In this document: positions 22,356-29,971 of the stretch, piece after piece
How the letters are laid out: each line of letters opens with the position of its first letter
Numbering within the stretch: the stretch's first letter is position 1
Source of the DNA: CAJBIL01 sp044359525
GTDB lineage: Bacteria > Pseudomonadota > Gammaproteobacteria > Burkholderiales > Rhodocyclaceae
Length of the DNA: 29,971 nucleotides
Reading direction: 5' to 3'
Assembly (NCBI GenBank): GCA_044359525.1
Contig: JBIKLY010000039.1
Location: 1-29,971 of the forward strand
Program-made: the position numbers and the translations under genes
The notes under the pieces: model-generated
Seen by the model: the letters and a program-made list of their open reading frames with translations, nothing else
Told to the model about the DNA's origin: nothing
Databases searched by the model: none

Positions 22356-24305
22356 TCAGATAATCGGTGCCCGAATACCAGTCAAACGGTCGTTCTGCAT
22401 GCGTAAATAGACCCGTTCAAGACCCCGAACAAACGCCGGCATATCGAACAAAGGACTCTGCTTTTTCGCCTGCGCAAGCTTCGCTCGCATGTCGCGCAAA
22501 CGCTGCGGATTCTGATACATTTCCAGCGCCAGATCATGGTACTGATCGATTGACACAGTCACCATTTCGTCGAGACCAGCAGCCCGCAAAAGGCTTGCGC
22601 CAACGCGCCCGGGGAAGGTCTCCCCGAGAAGTGCCACCATTGGCACACCAGCCCAAAGAGTGTCCACCCCCGACGAGTGTGAATTATAAGGAAAGGTATC
22701 AAGAGCGAGATCCGCTAACTGGATTCTTGCCAGATGCTCCTGTTTCGTAGCCACGAAGGGTGCAAAGAATATTCTGCCGGGATCAACACCACGAGCAGCT
22801 GCCTCTTTCCGCAAATTATCTTGCGCGGATTGTCCAGGCAGGCTTAGCCACAAACAACTATCCGGAGCTTCGCGCAACAACCTGCACCAAGTGTCAAAAA
22901 CATAGGGATTGAATTTGTAACTGTTGTTAAACGAACAAAAAACAAATCCCGTGTCAGGCAACCCTGCATTACGCCTCGTCGGTGGCATACCGGGATCGAT
23001 TGTCGTATCAACAGGAAGGTAGCAATCGGGTAGCTGCGCAAGCGTCTCTGCGTAAGCACCTTCGGCAATGAGAGGGGTCACTACCGGATCACCCAACAGG
23101 TAATCAGCCAGTTTTCCATGCCCCATTGTTCCCGCATAGCCCAACCAATTCACCTGTATCGGTGCGCAACGAAGTGCCAGCGCCTCTGGCCGACCGTCCA
23201 TTGTCCAACCGTTGAGGTCTATCAATATGTCGATGCAATCGTTGCGAATACGGTGAGCTGTTTCGCCAACGCTTGCTTCCGCAAGATCAGCAAAATGATC
23301 GAAGCTTTTTTCCAGACGTTGGCGTACGTCGCTATGGTCATCAAATCCAAAGGAATAGCCAAAAACCTCGAAATCATCCCGATTATGCAACTCGATAACT
23401 TCTGGAATAATGAGGCCCACTGGATGATTCTTAAAATCCGACGACAAATAGCCAATACGCAAGCGATTTTTCTCTTGTTGAGAGACTCCCCTGATTGGCC
23501 ACTCAGGATCTGAGGCGTTGAGCACACTCAAGGGGATATTGCGCTTTACATATTGCCCCGCGACCTGCTTTTGCTCTTCAGGACTTACCTCCGGGTAAGC
23601 CAACAAAACAAATGGGTGCTCGCATAGGGATTGGAAGTCTGCTGTCAGCGACCTAAGCAGAGTAAATCTCTCTTCAAGATCCTGCCAATCACATTTTTTC
23701 AAACTGGCAGAGATCAATTGAGAAAGAAAAGCTGCGTTATTCTTATCCCCCTTCCACAACTCATTAACACATGTCCACGCTTCGTCAACACGATTGCTGC
23801 AAAGCAAAGTTCCAGACAACTCCTTGACAGCCTCTACGTAGTCGCCAGGGTGATACTCAATTGCCTTCAAGAAATACGGAACTGCTTCATTCCACCGGTG
23901 CATTCTGGACAATGCCGTACCGAAATTTTTCAGAACTTCGGGATCATCGTGCTTAATCTCAAGTGAACGGGTAAAACTGGTGATTGATTCGCGCCAACGC
24001 ATCAATGACGACAAAATGATACCGAGGTTGTTGAGCAACTCCGGGTCATTCGGATTGCGCTCCAGAGAGTGCTTGACTATCGGCAGAGCCTCGTCGTAAC
24101 GCCCCATCCCGCTCAAGGAAAAACCAAGTGCTTTGAGCGCCAGTGGATTCTGTGGCCGATTTGCGAGAATGCGTCTGGCTGCCACCTCAACCTCAGGAAA
24201 CCGCAGGGCATCAACCAGGCGCATCAAGGAGATCGACTCCGCATCAAGCAAAATGCGCTTCGTTCCCGAGACGGGTTTCAGTGATTTTTTATGTAGATGC
24301 TTCAT
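22356..24305 (-). CDS. TPR protein with O-GlcNAc transferase (GT41) domain
   Basis: The 649-residue protein has tetratricopeptide-type helical repeats at about 25-220 and an OGT/SPINDLY-like glycosyltransferase domain at about 280-640. Catalytic-site elements of GT41 are present: H294 in SSDFKNHPVG, K464 in FNNSYKFNP, and the donor-binding N541-SHSSGVDTLWAGVPMV followed by GETFPGRVGAS. No signal peptide or membrane helix is seen, so it acts in the cytoplasm, adding UDP-activated sugar to Ser/Thr of target proteins. Its ATG overlaps the stop of the GT41-methyltransferase gene by four bases. In bacteria such enzymes often modify flagellin, pilin or adhesins; here a Ser-rich pilin partner is encoded upstream in the same direction. 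Family is firm, target inferred. Confidence 0.93.
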   Translation of the reverse strand: MKHLHKKSLKPVSGTKRILLDAESISLMRLVDALRFPEVEVAARRILANRPQNPLALKALGFSLSGMGRYDEALPIVKHSLERNPNDPELLNNLGIILSSLMRWRESITSFTRSLEIKHDDPEVLKNFGTALSRMHRWNEAVPYFLKAIEYHPGDYVEAVKELSGTLLCSNRVDEAWTCVNELWKGDKNNAAFLSQLISASLKKCDWQDLEERFTLLRSLTADFQSLCEHPFVLLAYPEVSPEEQKQVAGQYVKRNIPLSVLNASDPEWPIRGVSQQEKNRLRIGYLSSDFKNHPVGLIIPEVIELHNRDDFEVFGYSFGFDDHSDVRQRLEKSFDHFADLAEASVGETAHRIRNDCIDILIDLNGWTMDGRPEALALRCAPIQVNWLGYAGTMGHGKLADYLLGDPVVTPLIAEGAYAETLAQLPDCYLPVDTTIDPGMPPTRRNAGLPDTGFVFCSFNNSYKFNPYVFDTWCRLLREAPDSCLWLSLPGQSAQDNLRKEAAARGVDPGRIFFAPFVATKQEHLARIQLADLALDTFPYNSHSSGVDTLWAGVPMVALLGETFPGRVGASLLRAAGLDEMVTVSIDQYHDLALEMYQNPQRLRDMRAKLAQAKKQSPLFDMPAFVRGLERVYLRMQNDRLTGIRAPII

Positions 24306-26752
24306 TCTGGTGACGGCACTTCCACAACCAGGTTTAGCGATATTGGAATACCGTCAATCATCATGTCGCTCGGATCATTAAACAATCCAAATGATGGAAC
24401 CTGTTCAACACTGGCAAAACCAGCCTGCGCCAGATAATCAACCATAAAATCCAAAGAAAAACCCATCAGGTTAAAGTCGAACTCATTCGTTTGTCCGCCA
24501 AAAAGCACTCGCATAAGTTGAAATTTATCCATCTTTTCAACCCGTGGATTAGCGTATAGCCACGCCAGAACATCCATATCCGGCACGGAAATATAGAGTT
24601 TCCCGCCCGGCTGCATTATGCGACGAACCTCTTTAAGCCAATTCAGAATCTCGGTCAGTCCCAAGTGCTGCAGATGATGTGAACAGTATATTTCGCTGTA
24701 GGTTTCGTTTGAAAACCGACTTAAGTTTCGCATATCACCATCAAAATCAACATCAGCGCACGGGATAGCATCAAATAGACACCACCCATCTACACGCCCC
24801 TGACCACCGATTCGCAAGCGCGCAGGCAGTTTCGAATCTTCAGGCAACGCATCTGCCAAATCCAGCGCCTGAGCGCTGCAATAGTGCTCCCACATTTCTC
24901 GAAATGCCTGCCCAAGATTCTGGCCCATTGCATTTGCGTTAAACAAAACGCTGGACGACAAACGCTCGCGCATCCCGCCCCGAAGTACCGCCAGGCGCTC
25001 GAAGTCACAGGCCAGTCGACGTGCAATCTCAACAAATTGTTCAGTATTTTCGCCAACCAGTTCAGGAAGGCCTGCATTGGACAGAATACTCACTCCGACT
25101 CGAGATGCATGCCGGTCACCAGACAGCGTAACGACTGGAACCCCCATCCACAACGCCTCGCACGTCGTTGTCGTACCGTGATAAGGATAGCTATCGAGCG
25201 CTATGTCAACGTCACGATACGATTCCAGATGCTTCTCAAACGAATCAACTGCAACCTGAATCAACAAACGCTGTTCGGCAATGCCTCGGCACGTAAATTG
25301 ATCACGTAGTGACTGCTGCTCTGCTGGATCAGTCAACCCAGAAAGCGTTTTAATCAACAGGCGAGAGTCCGGCACAGCATCCAGGACACGGCACCAGAGA
25401 TCGAGGCACTCCTCCCCCAGCTTGACCCGGCTATTAAACGATCCGAAAGTAATGCATCTGTTGGACAGACACGGTGTTGGCACGACCTCCGGCGCTGAGA
25501 CAGGTGGGGAGTAGCAAAGAAAGCAGCCGGGCAAACGCCACAATTTTTCGGTATAGAAACTGTCCGCATCGCCTTCCGGATCGGCATACGAATCGGTGAG
25601 TCGATAGTCGATCGTATCGATTCCGGTTGTATTTGGATAACCGATCCACGTCAGCTGAACGGGTGCCGGTTTATAGCCAAAAACAGCGAGCCGGTTGTGG
25701 CTGGTATGCCCTGACAGATCAAGCAGAATATCAATTTTGTCCGCGCGAATTTCATCAACGACGGTCAAGTCATCTTTACGATAGATACTTCGCCACTGAT
25801 AAAAAAACGGCTTCAAGCATTCTGACCGATCATCTTCTTTTGAATAATTAAAATACGCGAATAATTGAAAACCCTGCGCAACAAGCTCAGGAAGAACGCG
25901 TTCAACAAAATAACTTACCGCATGATGGCGCATATCGCCGGAGACAATACCGATACGCAGGCATCGCGCATGGGCACGATGACTGGCGTTGACTGCAATG
26001 CCAACTGTCGCGCACTGATCCCGAATCACCTGACCATACGACTGGTGCAACTGGAAAACTTCAACGCGATCTTTACTTGAATAATTCGACACCAACAGAA
26101 TATTATGCCACGCCGAAACGTTCGGACGATCACACGCCAGGGCTTTACGAAAAGACTGCTCCGCGGCAACGTGCCGCCCTATGCTGTAAAAACAAATGCC
26201 CAACGTGTTCCAGCCAGCGGAGGAAGAATCATTCAAGCGCGTTGCAATTTCAAGCTCGCCAATAGCCTCTTGTACCCGCCCCATACATTTCAAGAGATGA
26301 CCAAGTCCGGCTCGGGCAAGTGCGGAGTTGGGATCAATCGATACGGCGCGCCGCAGAAAATATAAGGCCTCTTGACGTCTGGGCGTGTCGACCAACAGGT
26401 TGCCTAGATTGATGTGCGGCTCACAGTAGTCTGGCTGCTCAGCGAGAGCAACCCGATATAGCGCTTCAGCCTCATCAAACTGACCACGATCGGCTAAAAG
26501 AATAGCGAGATTATTTGCCGCCTGAGGGTAAGCGCGCCACAACGCCAGAGCCTGCCGATAGTATCCCTCCGCCTCGGAAGGGCTGTCCCGACGGCAAGCG
26601 GCAACACCGAGCTTGAAATAGGCTTTTGGCGCCTCCGGATGGGTCTCGACGACCTGCTGATAGATCCGGACAGCATCATCCACTGCGCCAGCATCGCAAA
26701 ACGCATCACCCTGCTTGAGAAGTGAATCTACGCTAGTTCCGTTTTCTGTCAT
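24302..26752 (-). CDS. TPR - O-GlcNAc transferase (GT41) - methyltransferase-like fusion
   Basis: This 816-residue three-part protein has TPR repeats at about 5-215, a GT41 domain at about 264-620 (H277 in RHHAVSYF, K444 in FNSRVKLGEE, donor site at 521-552) and a C-terminal SAM-methyltransferase-like domain at about 645-815. The last part has the type 11 pattern: HHLQHL (692-697), a V-R-R-I-M-Q-P-G-G loop and SVPDMDV, although the first glycine-rich SAM motif is degenerate (RIGGQGRVDG). The glycosyltransferase may add a sugar that the methyltransferase part, or a partner, then methylates. It starts 47 nt after the ABC ATPase stop and overlaps the next GT41 gene, so it probably belongs to the pilin/ABC transcription unit. 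The fusion is the unusual feature. Confidence 0.9.
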   Translation of the reverse strand: MTENGTSVDSLLKQGDAFCDAGAVDDAVRIYQQVVETHPEAPKAYFKLGVAACRRDSPSEAEGYYRQALALWRAYPQAANNLAILLADRGQFDEAEALYRVALAEQPDYCEPHINLGNLLVDTPRRQEALYFLRRAVSIDPNSALARAGLGHLLKCMGRVQEAIGELEIATRLNDSSSAGWNTLGICFYSIGRHVAAEQSFRKALACDRPNVSAWHNILLVSNYSSKDRVEVFQLHQSYGQVIRDQCATVGIAVNASHRAHARCLRIGIVSGDMRHHAVSYFVERVLPELVAQGFQLFAYFNYSKEDDRSECLKPFFYQWRSIYRKDDLTVVDEIRADKIDILLDLSGHTSHNRLAVFGYKPAPVQLTWIGYPNTTGIDTIDYRLTDSYADPEGDADSFYTEKLWRLPGCFLCYSPPVSAPEVVPTPCLSNRCITFGSFNSRVKLGEECLDLWCRVLDAVPDSRLLIKTLSGLTDPAEQQSLRDQFTCRGIAEQRLLIQVAVDSFEKHLESYRDVDIALDSYPYHGTTTTCEALWMGVPVVTLSGDRHASRVGVSILSNAGLPELVGENTEQFVEIARRLACDFERLAVLRGGMRERLSSSVLFNANAMGQNLGQAFREMWEHYCSAQALDLADALPEDSKLPARLRIGGQGRVDGWCLFDAIPCADVDFDGDMRNLSRFSNETYSEIYCSHHLQHLGLTEILNWLKEVRRIMQPGGKLYISVPDMDVLAWLYANPRVEKMDKFQLMRVLFGGQTNEFDFNLMGFSLDFMVDYLAQAGFASVEQVPSFGLFNDPSDMMIDGIPISLNLVVEVPSPE

Positions 26753-26799
26753 AAATCACTCGGGAGAAATCTTTTATTAATGGCAATGGAAATGCGGCA

Positions 26800-27693
26800 C
26801 TACTGCTGACCAACGGCACGCAAGAAGGCGGCCTCCAAAGAAAGTGTTGGACGAACTTCAAGGACTGTGTGGCCGGCATCTTGCAGCAGATTAAGGCACG
26901 CCCAAAGCTCCGATCGTGGCACTTCGCCAATCCACCGCCCGGAAAAATCTTCGCGCATCGGCCCAACCGCTACGTCGCCAAAAGTGCGCACGAGAACCAT
27001 TTCCTGGTCACCCGCCAATTCTGATGGAGAGCGGACCGCCCGCAGCAAGCCGTCATGAATCAAACCGAAACGATCTGCCAGCCTTTCAACGTCATGCAAT
27101 ACGTGGGAGGTGAAAAACATGGTGCCGCCACCGCGCTTATACTCGGAAAGAATTTCAACGACATCCCGCCGGCCGATTGGATCGAGGCCAGAGAGAGGCT
27201 CATCAAGAATCAACAGCCGTGGATTGATGCACAATGCCTGCGCAATTGCTACGCGCTGCATCATCCCTTTAGAAAATGACCTTATCGACTTCCCTGCGAC
27301 ATGCCCCAAATTGAGGCGGTCCAGCCACTCTCCACAACGTGACTGAAGTGCATCACCCTGGACGCGATGCATGCGCATACTCATCATGAGCGTTTCGAGC
27401 GGCGTCAGATAATCGTATAGATAGGGATTTTCCGGCACATAACCCAGCCCCAGGCGAGCACGCGGATCCTCTACCGGAACATCGAATATCTTTGCCGTAC
27501 CACTTGAGGCGCCAAGCAATCCCATCAGGATTTTTATCGTTGTGCTCTTGCCCGCCCCGTTCGCCCCAATAAAACCAAACGCTTCGCCCGGTTGAACCAT
27601 CAGGGAAACACCGCGCAAGGCAACAAGAGGAGGAGACGCCCAGTTTTTTTTATATGTTTTCTCGAGTTTTTCAACCGTAATAGCAGGAATCAT
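26800..27693 (-). CDS. ABC transporter ATPase (PilH-like by context)
   Basis: From the ATG at 27693 the protein has 297 residues. Walker A GANGAGKST (43-51), the signature FSKGM (140-144, in place of LSGGQ) and Walker B LLILDEP (160-166) are intact, and the C-terminal extension is typical of ABC-2 exporters such as CcmA/NodI-type ATPases. The ATG overlaps the preceding gene's stop (ATGA). With the permease at 28537 and the protein between them it forms a transporter whose only visible neighbours are pilin genes. This recalls PilH of the PilGHI system needed for type IV pili in Myxococcus. The name is by context only; generic export is the alternative. Confidence 0.9.
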   Translation of the reverse strand: MIPAITVEKLEKTYKKNWASPPLVALRGVSLMVQPGEAFGFIGANGAGKSTTIKILMGLLGASSGTAKIFDVPVEDPRARLGLGYVPENPYLYDYLTPLETLMMSMRMHRVQGDALQSRCGEWLDRLNLGHVAGKSIRSFSKGMMQRVAIAQALCINPRLLILDEPLSGLDPIGRRDVVEILSEYKRGGGTMFFTSHVLHDVERLADRFGLIHDGLLRAVRSPSELAGDQEMVLVRTFGDVAVGPMREDFSGRWIGEVPRSELWACLNLLQDAGHTVLEVRPTLSLEAAFLRAVGQQ

Positions 27694-28535
27694 TTTGGCG
27701 CCTGAGGGGGAGTTGTATTCAACATCGGCCAACCGGAAGCATCAAGACTATAGCCAAAACCCAAGGGGTCTAGAGGAAGCTTATCAATTAATCCTCTAGT
27801 GACGAGATCAGTCAGTTTTTCAGGGTTTTTTCCGTAACGATCGCGGTGTAAATTAGCGGCATCTCGGAGCGCGGCCAATTCACGCAAGCGCGCTGCCCGG
27901 ATATTCAGATAGCGGCGAAAAGCCCCGGGAGGCGAAGTAGCCGCCATTGCCTCAACCATCCCGGCTGCATTGTTTGTGTCATACCCTTTCTCAATCCAGA
28001 TCGCAGCCAAATTCTGTAGCGCCCACTGGTCCGTCGGATCCACAACTCGCGGCACGGCAACAAGGAGCCACTGCGCGCCAGCCGCTGGATCACGGTAGAA
28101 ATGATAGTAATGAAAACCGTAATAGAACAAGGGGAGCCAGTCCGATTTTCGCGCATCAGCCGCCCTGCGCACAACATACTGCGCAGAGTCGAGTTGCCCA
28201 TTCCAAGGCAAAATTGCCGCCGCAATATAATAGTTATCCTCGTGCGCCGGGTTAAGCCACGAAATATCCTGCTGCAAACGACCCATGACCGCAAAATGTT
28301 CGGCGCTCACCCCCTCCGTCGCTGATACCAGCACACGAAAGCCCGATAAATTAGCGGCCAGATAACGATCGCCGCCGGCCAGCAAAACCTGTGCAAAACG
28401 CGGTAGCGACACCAACAGCTCCGGATTGGTGGCTAAGCGCGAAACCTTTGACAGCTGTTGTTGCGCAACGCCATAAACAGAAACTGACAATAGCGCGACG
28501 ACAAGAACCGCTGCCGCCCCCCTTGGCAAGTACAT
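27690..28535 (-). CDS. Membrane-anchored helical-repeat protein between ABC subunits (PilG-like by position)
   Basis: The ATG at 28535 lies one base beyond the permease stop, with GGGAG about 10 nt upstream, giving 281 residues. An N-terminal helix (about 6-24) is a membrane anchor or uncleaved signal. The rest is rich in helices with TPR-like spacing, including HEDNYYIAAAILPWNG, FYYGFHYYHFYRDP and WALQNLAAIWIEKG, so it is probably a periplasmic scaffold. The C-terminus has a LTDLVTRGLIDKLPLDPLGFGY stretch seen in pseudopilin-like or 'type II secretion G-like' C-termini. It is translationally coupled to both ABC genes. I do not recognise a named family. Confidence 0.8.
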   Translation of the reverse strand: MYLPRGAAAVLVVALLSVSVYGVAQQQLSKVSRLATNPELLVSLPRFAQVLLAGGDRYLAANLSGFRVLVSATEGVSAEHFAVMGRLQQDISWLNPAHEDNYYIAAAILPWNGQLDSAQYVVRRAADARKSDWLPLFYYGFHYYHFYRDPAAGAQWLLVAVPRVVDPTDQWALQNLAAIWIEKGYDTNNAAGMVEAMAATSPPGAFRRYLNIRAARLRELAALRDAANLHRDRYGKNPEKLTDLVTRGLIDKLPLDPLGFGYSLDASGWPMLNTTPPQAPK

Positions 28536-28536
28536 T

Positions 28537-29340
28537 TCAGGAGAACTCCCGGCGCGAAAAGGAAAATACCGCACAAGCGAGCAACAATACGATATAAGCA
28601 ACTGCCATCACAACCGACCAGCCAATTACCTCCATCACGGGAGCCTGCTGATACATCGGCCAACCTCGCCAATCGAGTCGCGACAGATCAGGCAGCAGCC
28701 ACTTGATCAAAGAAACCATCGGGCCGAATTTTTCCAGCAAATCACTGTCCCCGTCAGCGCCGCTTGCCAGATACTCAACGGTCGCACCGAGCGCCTTCCC
28801 CGCCACTGCAAAAGCAACACCCAGAGCAAGTGGCAAAATTGAAACGGTTGACAACGACGCTATGCACAAGGCAAATGCAGCAACCACCGTAGCATCCAGT
28901 ACCAGTCCGGCAATAGTGCTCCAGTAGGGCGTGCCAAGCAAGACCGGAAAATCCTGGACATAAGCGCCGCCAGCCATGGTAACCGCCAGCAATAGCAGCA
29001 GGCCAAGAATAACTGCCGCAAGCGTCGACAGAATCAGGATGGCGAAGAAACGCCCGGCAAGAAACTCTCCACGCGAGACCGGATAGGCTAAAGAAAAGAG
29101 AATGGTCCGGCGATCAATTTCCCGGGCAACCAACTCCTGGACCCAGAAAAGATTGAGCAAAACCAGGGAAAAACGAATTCCAGACAATCCGACATCCAAG
29201 GCGACCGTTCTCGGCTGCCGCGGTGAAAAAAATCCCGACAGATACGCAACACCGATCATCACTACGCCGAGAATAAAAACAGCGTAGAAGCTTCTCCCCC
29301 GCAAGCCCGAACGCAGACCGGAAACGATAAACGCTTGCAT
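28537..29340 (-). CDS. ABC-2 type permease (PilI-like by context)
   Basis: The protein has 267 residues from the ATG at 29340; a GTG one codon upstream is an alternative. It has six predicted helices: about 18-38, 57-72, 101-124, 137-157, 160-182 and a last one at 237-258. The pattern VAREIDRRTILFSLAYPVSRGEFLAGR after helix 2 is the hallmark cytoplasmic loop of ABC-2 (NosY-like) permeases. It should pair with the ATPase at 27693. It follows the small secreted pilin partner by 75 nt, across a terminator-like hairpin, so it is probably expressed by read-through at a lower level than the pilin genes. Confidence 0.9.
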   Translation of the reverse strand: MQAFIVSGLRSGLRGRSFYAVFILGVVMIGVAYLSGFFSPRQPRTVALDVGLSGIRFSLVLLNLFWVQELVAREIDRRTILFSLAYPVSRGEFLAGRFFAILILSTLAAVILGLLLLLAVTMAGGAYVQDFPVLLGTPYWSTIAGLVLDATVVAAFALCIASLSTVSILPLALGVAFAVAGKALGATVEYLASGADGDSDLLEKFGPMVSLIKWLLPDLSRLDWRGWPMYQQAPVMEVIGWSVVMAVAYIVLLLACAVFSFSRREFS

Positions 29341-29360
29341 CACACCACGCCAACGAGAAT

Positions 29361-29389
29361 AAAAAAAGAGCGCGCCTTACGACGCACCC
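29361..29389 (-). terminator. Terminator-like hairpin between the pilin genes and the ABC genes
   Basis: On the minus strand GGGTGCG (29389-29383) pairs with CGCGCTC (29374-29368), including two G-U pairs, over an 8-nt loop and is followed by seven T. The stem is imperfect, so partial termination is expected. It lies after the highly expressed type of gene (pilin) and before the transporter genes, a normal place for attenuation. Confidence 0.6.
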
Positions 29390-29415
29390 AATTTTTTTAA
29401 AAACGGCAAAAAATG

Positions 29416-29775
29416 CTAGGAAGAAGCTGCAGCCTGTTGAGCCGCAGCCGCATCGGAGGCAACACATGCGGTGGAGGAGGCACAAATGGTACCCGAAACC
29501 GCTCCGCCTACCGACGAACCGCCAAATCTGCTCTTCCCCTTAGCCGAAGCAGCCCCCACGCGATAAACTGTAGAAGACAGATCATCACCGATCAAAAATA
29601 CGTTTGTCGAGCATTTTGGCGTAAATGCTTGCTGAACAAAACCAGTTGCCACAACCGATGCAGCGGCCCCGGTAGTAGCCCCGCCACCCGAACAAAACGT
29701 TTGCGTAGCAGCTTGCACAGACACCGATGTCACCGCCGCAACAGCCAACACAGAACCAAGAATAATCTTTTTCAT
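29416..29775 (-). CDS. Small secreted Cys/Ser/Ala-rich protein, candidate PilA-C-like pilin partner
   Basis: The ATG at 29775 follows a GGAGAT ribosome site and starts a 119-residue protein with a clear signal peptide (MKKIILGSVLAVAAVTSVSVQA, cut near 22). The mature part (about 97 residues) has four cysteines (C28, C55, C98, C104), many Ser/Thr/Gly/Ala and a low-complexity alanine/glutamine end. It starts 28 nt after the short pilin stop. In Geobacter the short PilA-N is followed by a separate secreted PilA-C/Spc protein of similar size, so this is a candidate equivalent by position, although I do not claim sequence homology. Its many Ser/Thr make it a possible target of the GT41 enzymes. 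Confidence 0.8.
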   Translation of the reverse strand: MKKIILGSVLAVAAVTSVSVQAATQTFCSGGGATTGAAASVVATGFVQQAFTPKCSTNVFLIGDDLSSTVYRVGAASAKGKSRFGGSSVGGAVSGTICASSTACVASDAAAAQQAAASS

Positions 29776-29803
29776 ACAATATCTCCAATCAAAATGTCGT
29801 GGA

Positions 29804-29971
29804 TTACTGTGTCGAATTGGCGAGAGCCGAGGTGAGCAGGTTACGCGCATCTGATTGCGCAGCCTTATCTTCACCCTTTTTCGTGTAATCGGTGAACTGC
29901 GGAATGGCAATCGCTGCCAGGATACCGATGATCGCCACAACGATCATCAACTCGATCAGCGTAAAGCCTTT
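29804..29971 (-). CDS. pilA: Short type IV pilin (PilA-N-like), 5' end outside window
   Basis: The frame enters at the window edge with K-G^F-T-L-I-E-L, the prepilin peptidase site and N-methylated phenylalanine, and continues with the hydrophobic VVAIIGILAAIAIPQF helix, then only a short amphipathic tail to TAA at 29804. The mature pilin would be 53 residues, with E5 present, and aromatics only at F1, F24 and Y27. Typical betaproteobacterial major pilins are 130-160 residues with a C-terminal disulfide globular domain, which is absent here. The length resembles Geobacter PilA-N. It is the first visible gene of the minus-strand pilin/ABC/GT41 unit. The leader and promoter are outside the window. 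Confidence 0.92.
   Translation of the reverse strand, partial: KGFTLIELMIVVAIIGILAAIAIPQFTDYTKKGEDKAAQSDARNLLTSALANSTQ

Noticed and set aside
1..29971. CRISPR array, tRNA or rRNA genes, insertion sequences
   Set aside because: No regularly spaced repeats, cloverleaf-like sequences, rRNA segments or transposase frames were seen.

Overview
The window looks like a chromosomal segment of a denitrifying betaproteobacterium, most likely of the Rhodocyclales (Dechloromonas, Azonexus, Propionivibrio or 'Candidatus Accumulibacter' type). The evidence is the pair of COX15/CtaA proteins, a B-family CuA heme-copper enzyme with its own ctaB and senC, cytochrome b fusion proteins, a Dnr-like Crp/Fnr regulator, and codon use with a strong G/C bias at third positions in the left half. 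The taxonomic placement is an inference from gene content.

Bases 1-13460 form a respiratory block. Two heme A synthase-family genes on the minus strand face an operon of a 49-residue membrane peptide, a CuA subunit II, a heme-copper subunit I, ctaB and senC. Subunit I has all six histidine ligands, but Gln233 replaces the cross-linked active-site tyrosine of oxygen reductases. This and the senC neighbour point to an sNOR-type (NorSY) nitric oxide reductase rather than an oxidase. A second operon encodes a cytochrome b/2[4Fe-4S]/MvhD-like fusion, a small membrane-anchored protein, and a cytochrome b/[2Fe-2S]/FAD-NAD(P) reductase fusion. Both operons start with the same promoter design: an FNR/DNR box (1912-1925 and 6473-6486) centred exactly 29.5 bp before the first base of the -10 element. 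A perfect bidirectional terminator (10657-10695) separates these from a minus-strand pair, a TlpA-like thioredoxin and a second, highly divergent heme-copper protein. A cysteine-free Crp/Fnr regulator with the E-x-x-S-R DNA-reading motif is divergent from that pair. It is the natural candidate to read the two boxes, so the block may be one NO- or anoxia-responsive regulon.

Bases 13477-15473 hold a CYTH-CHAD protein and a SixA-type phosphohistidine phosphatase.

Bases 15527-22065 are visibly more AT-rich. They carry polytopic membrane proteins in changing orientations: three GT-C-like proteins, a PAP2/Aur1-like phosphatase or transferase, and a short fragment resembling the N-terminus of a GT87/DUF2029 protein. 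This looks like an accessory cell-surface glycan island.

Bases 22356-29971 are all on the minus strand and read as a pilus module: a short type IV pilin (cut by the window edge), a small secreted Cys/Ser/Ala-rich protein, an ABC permease, a membrane-anchored helical-repeat protein, an ABC ATPase, then two O-GlcNAc-transferase-like (GT41) proteins, the first fused to a methyltransferase-like domain. The short pilin plus separate secreted partner recalls the split PilA-N/PilA-C pilins of Geobacter, and the ABC genes recall PilGHI of Myxococcus and Geobacter. The GT41 enzymes are plausible pilin glycosyltransferases.
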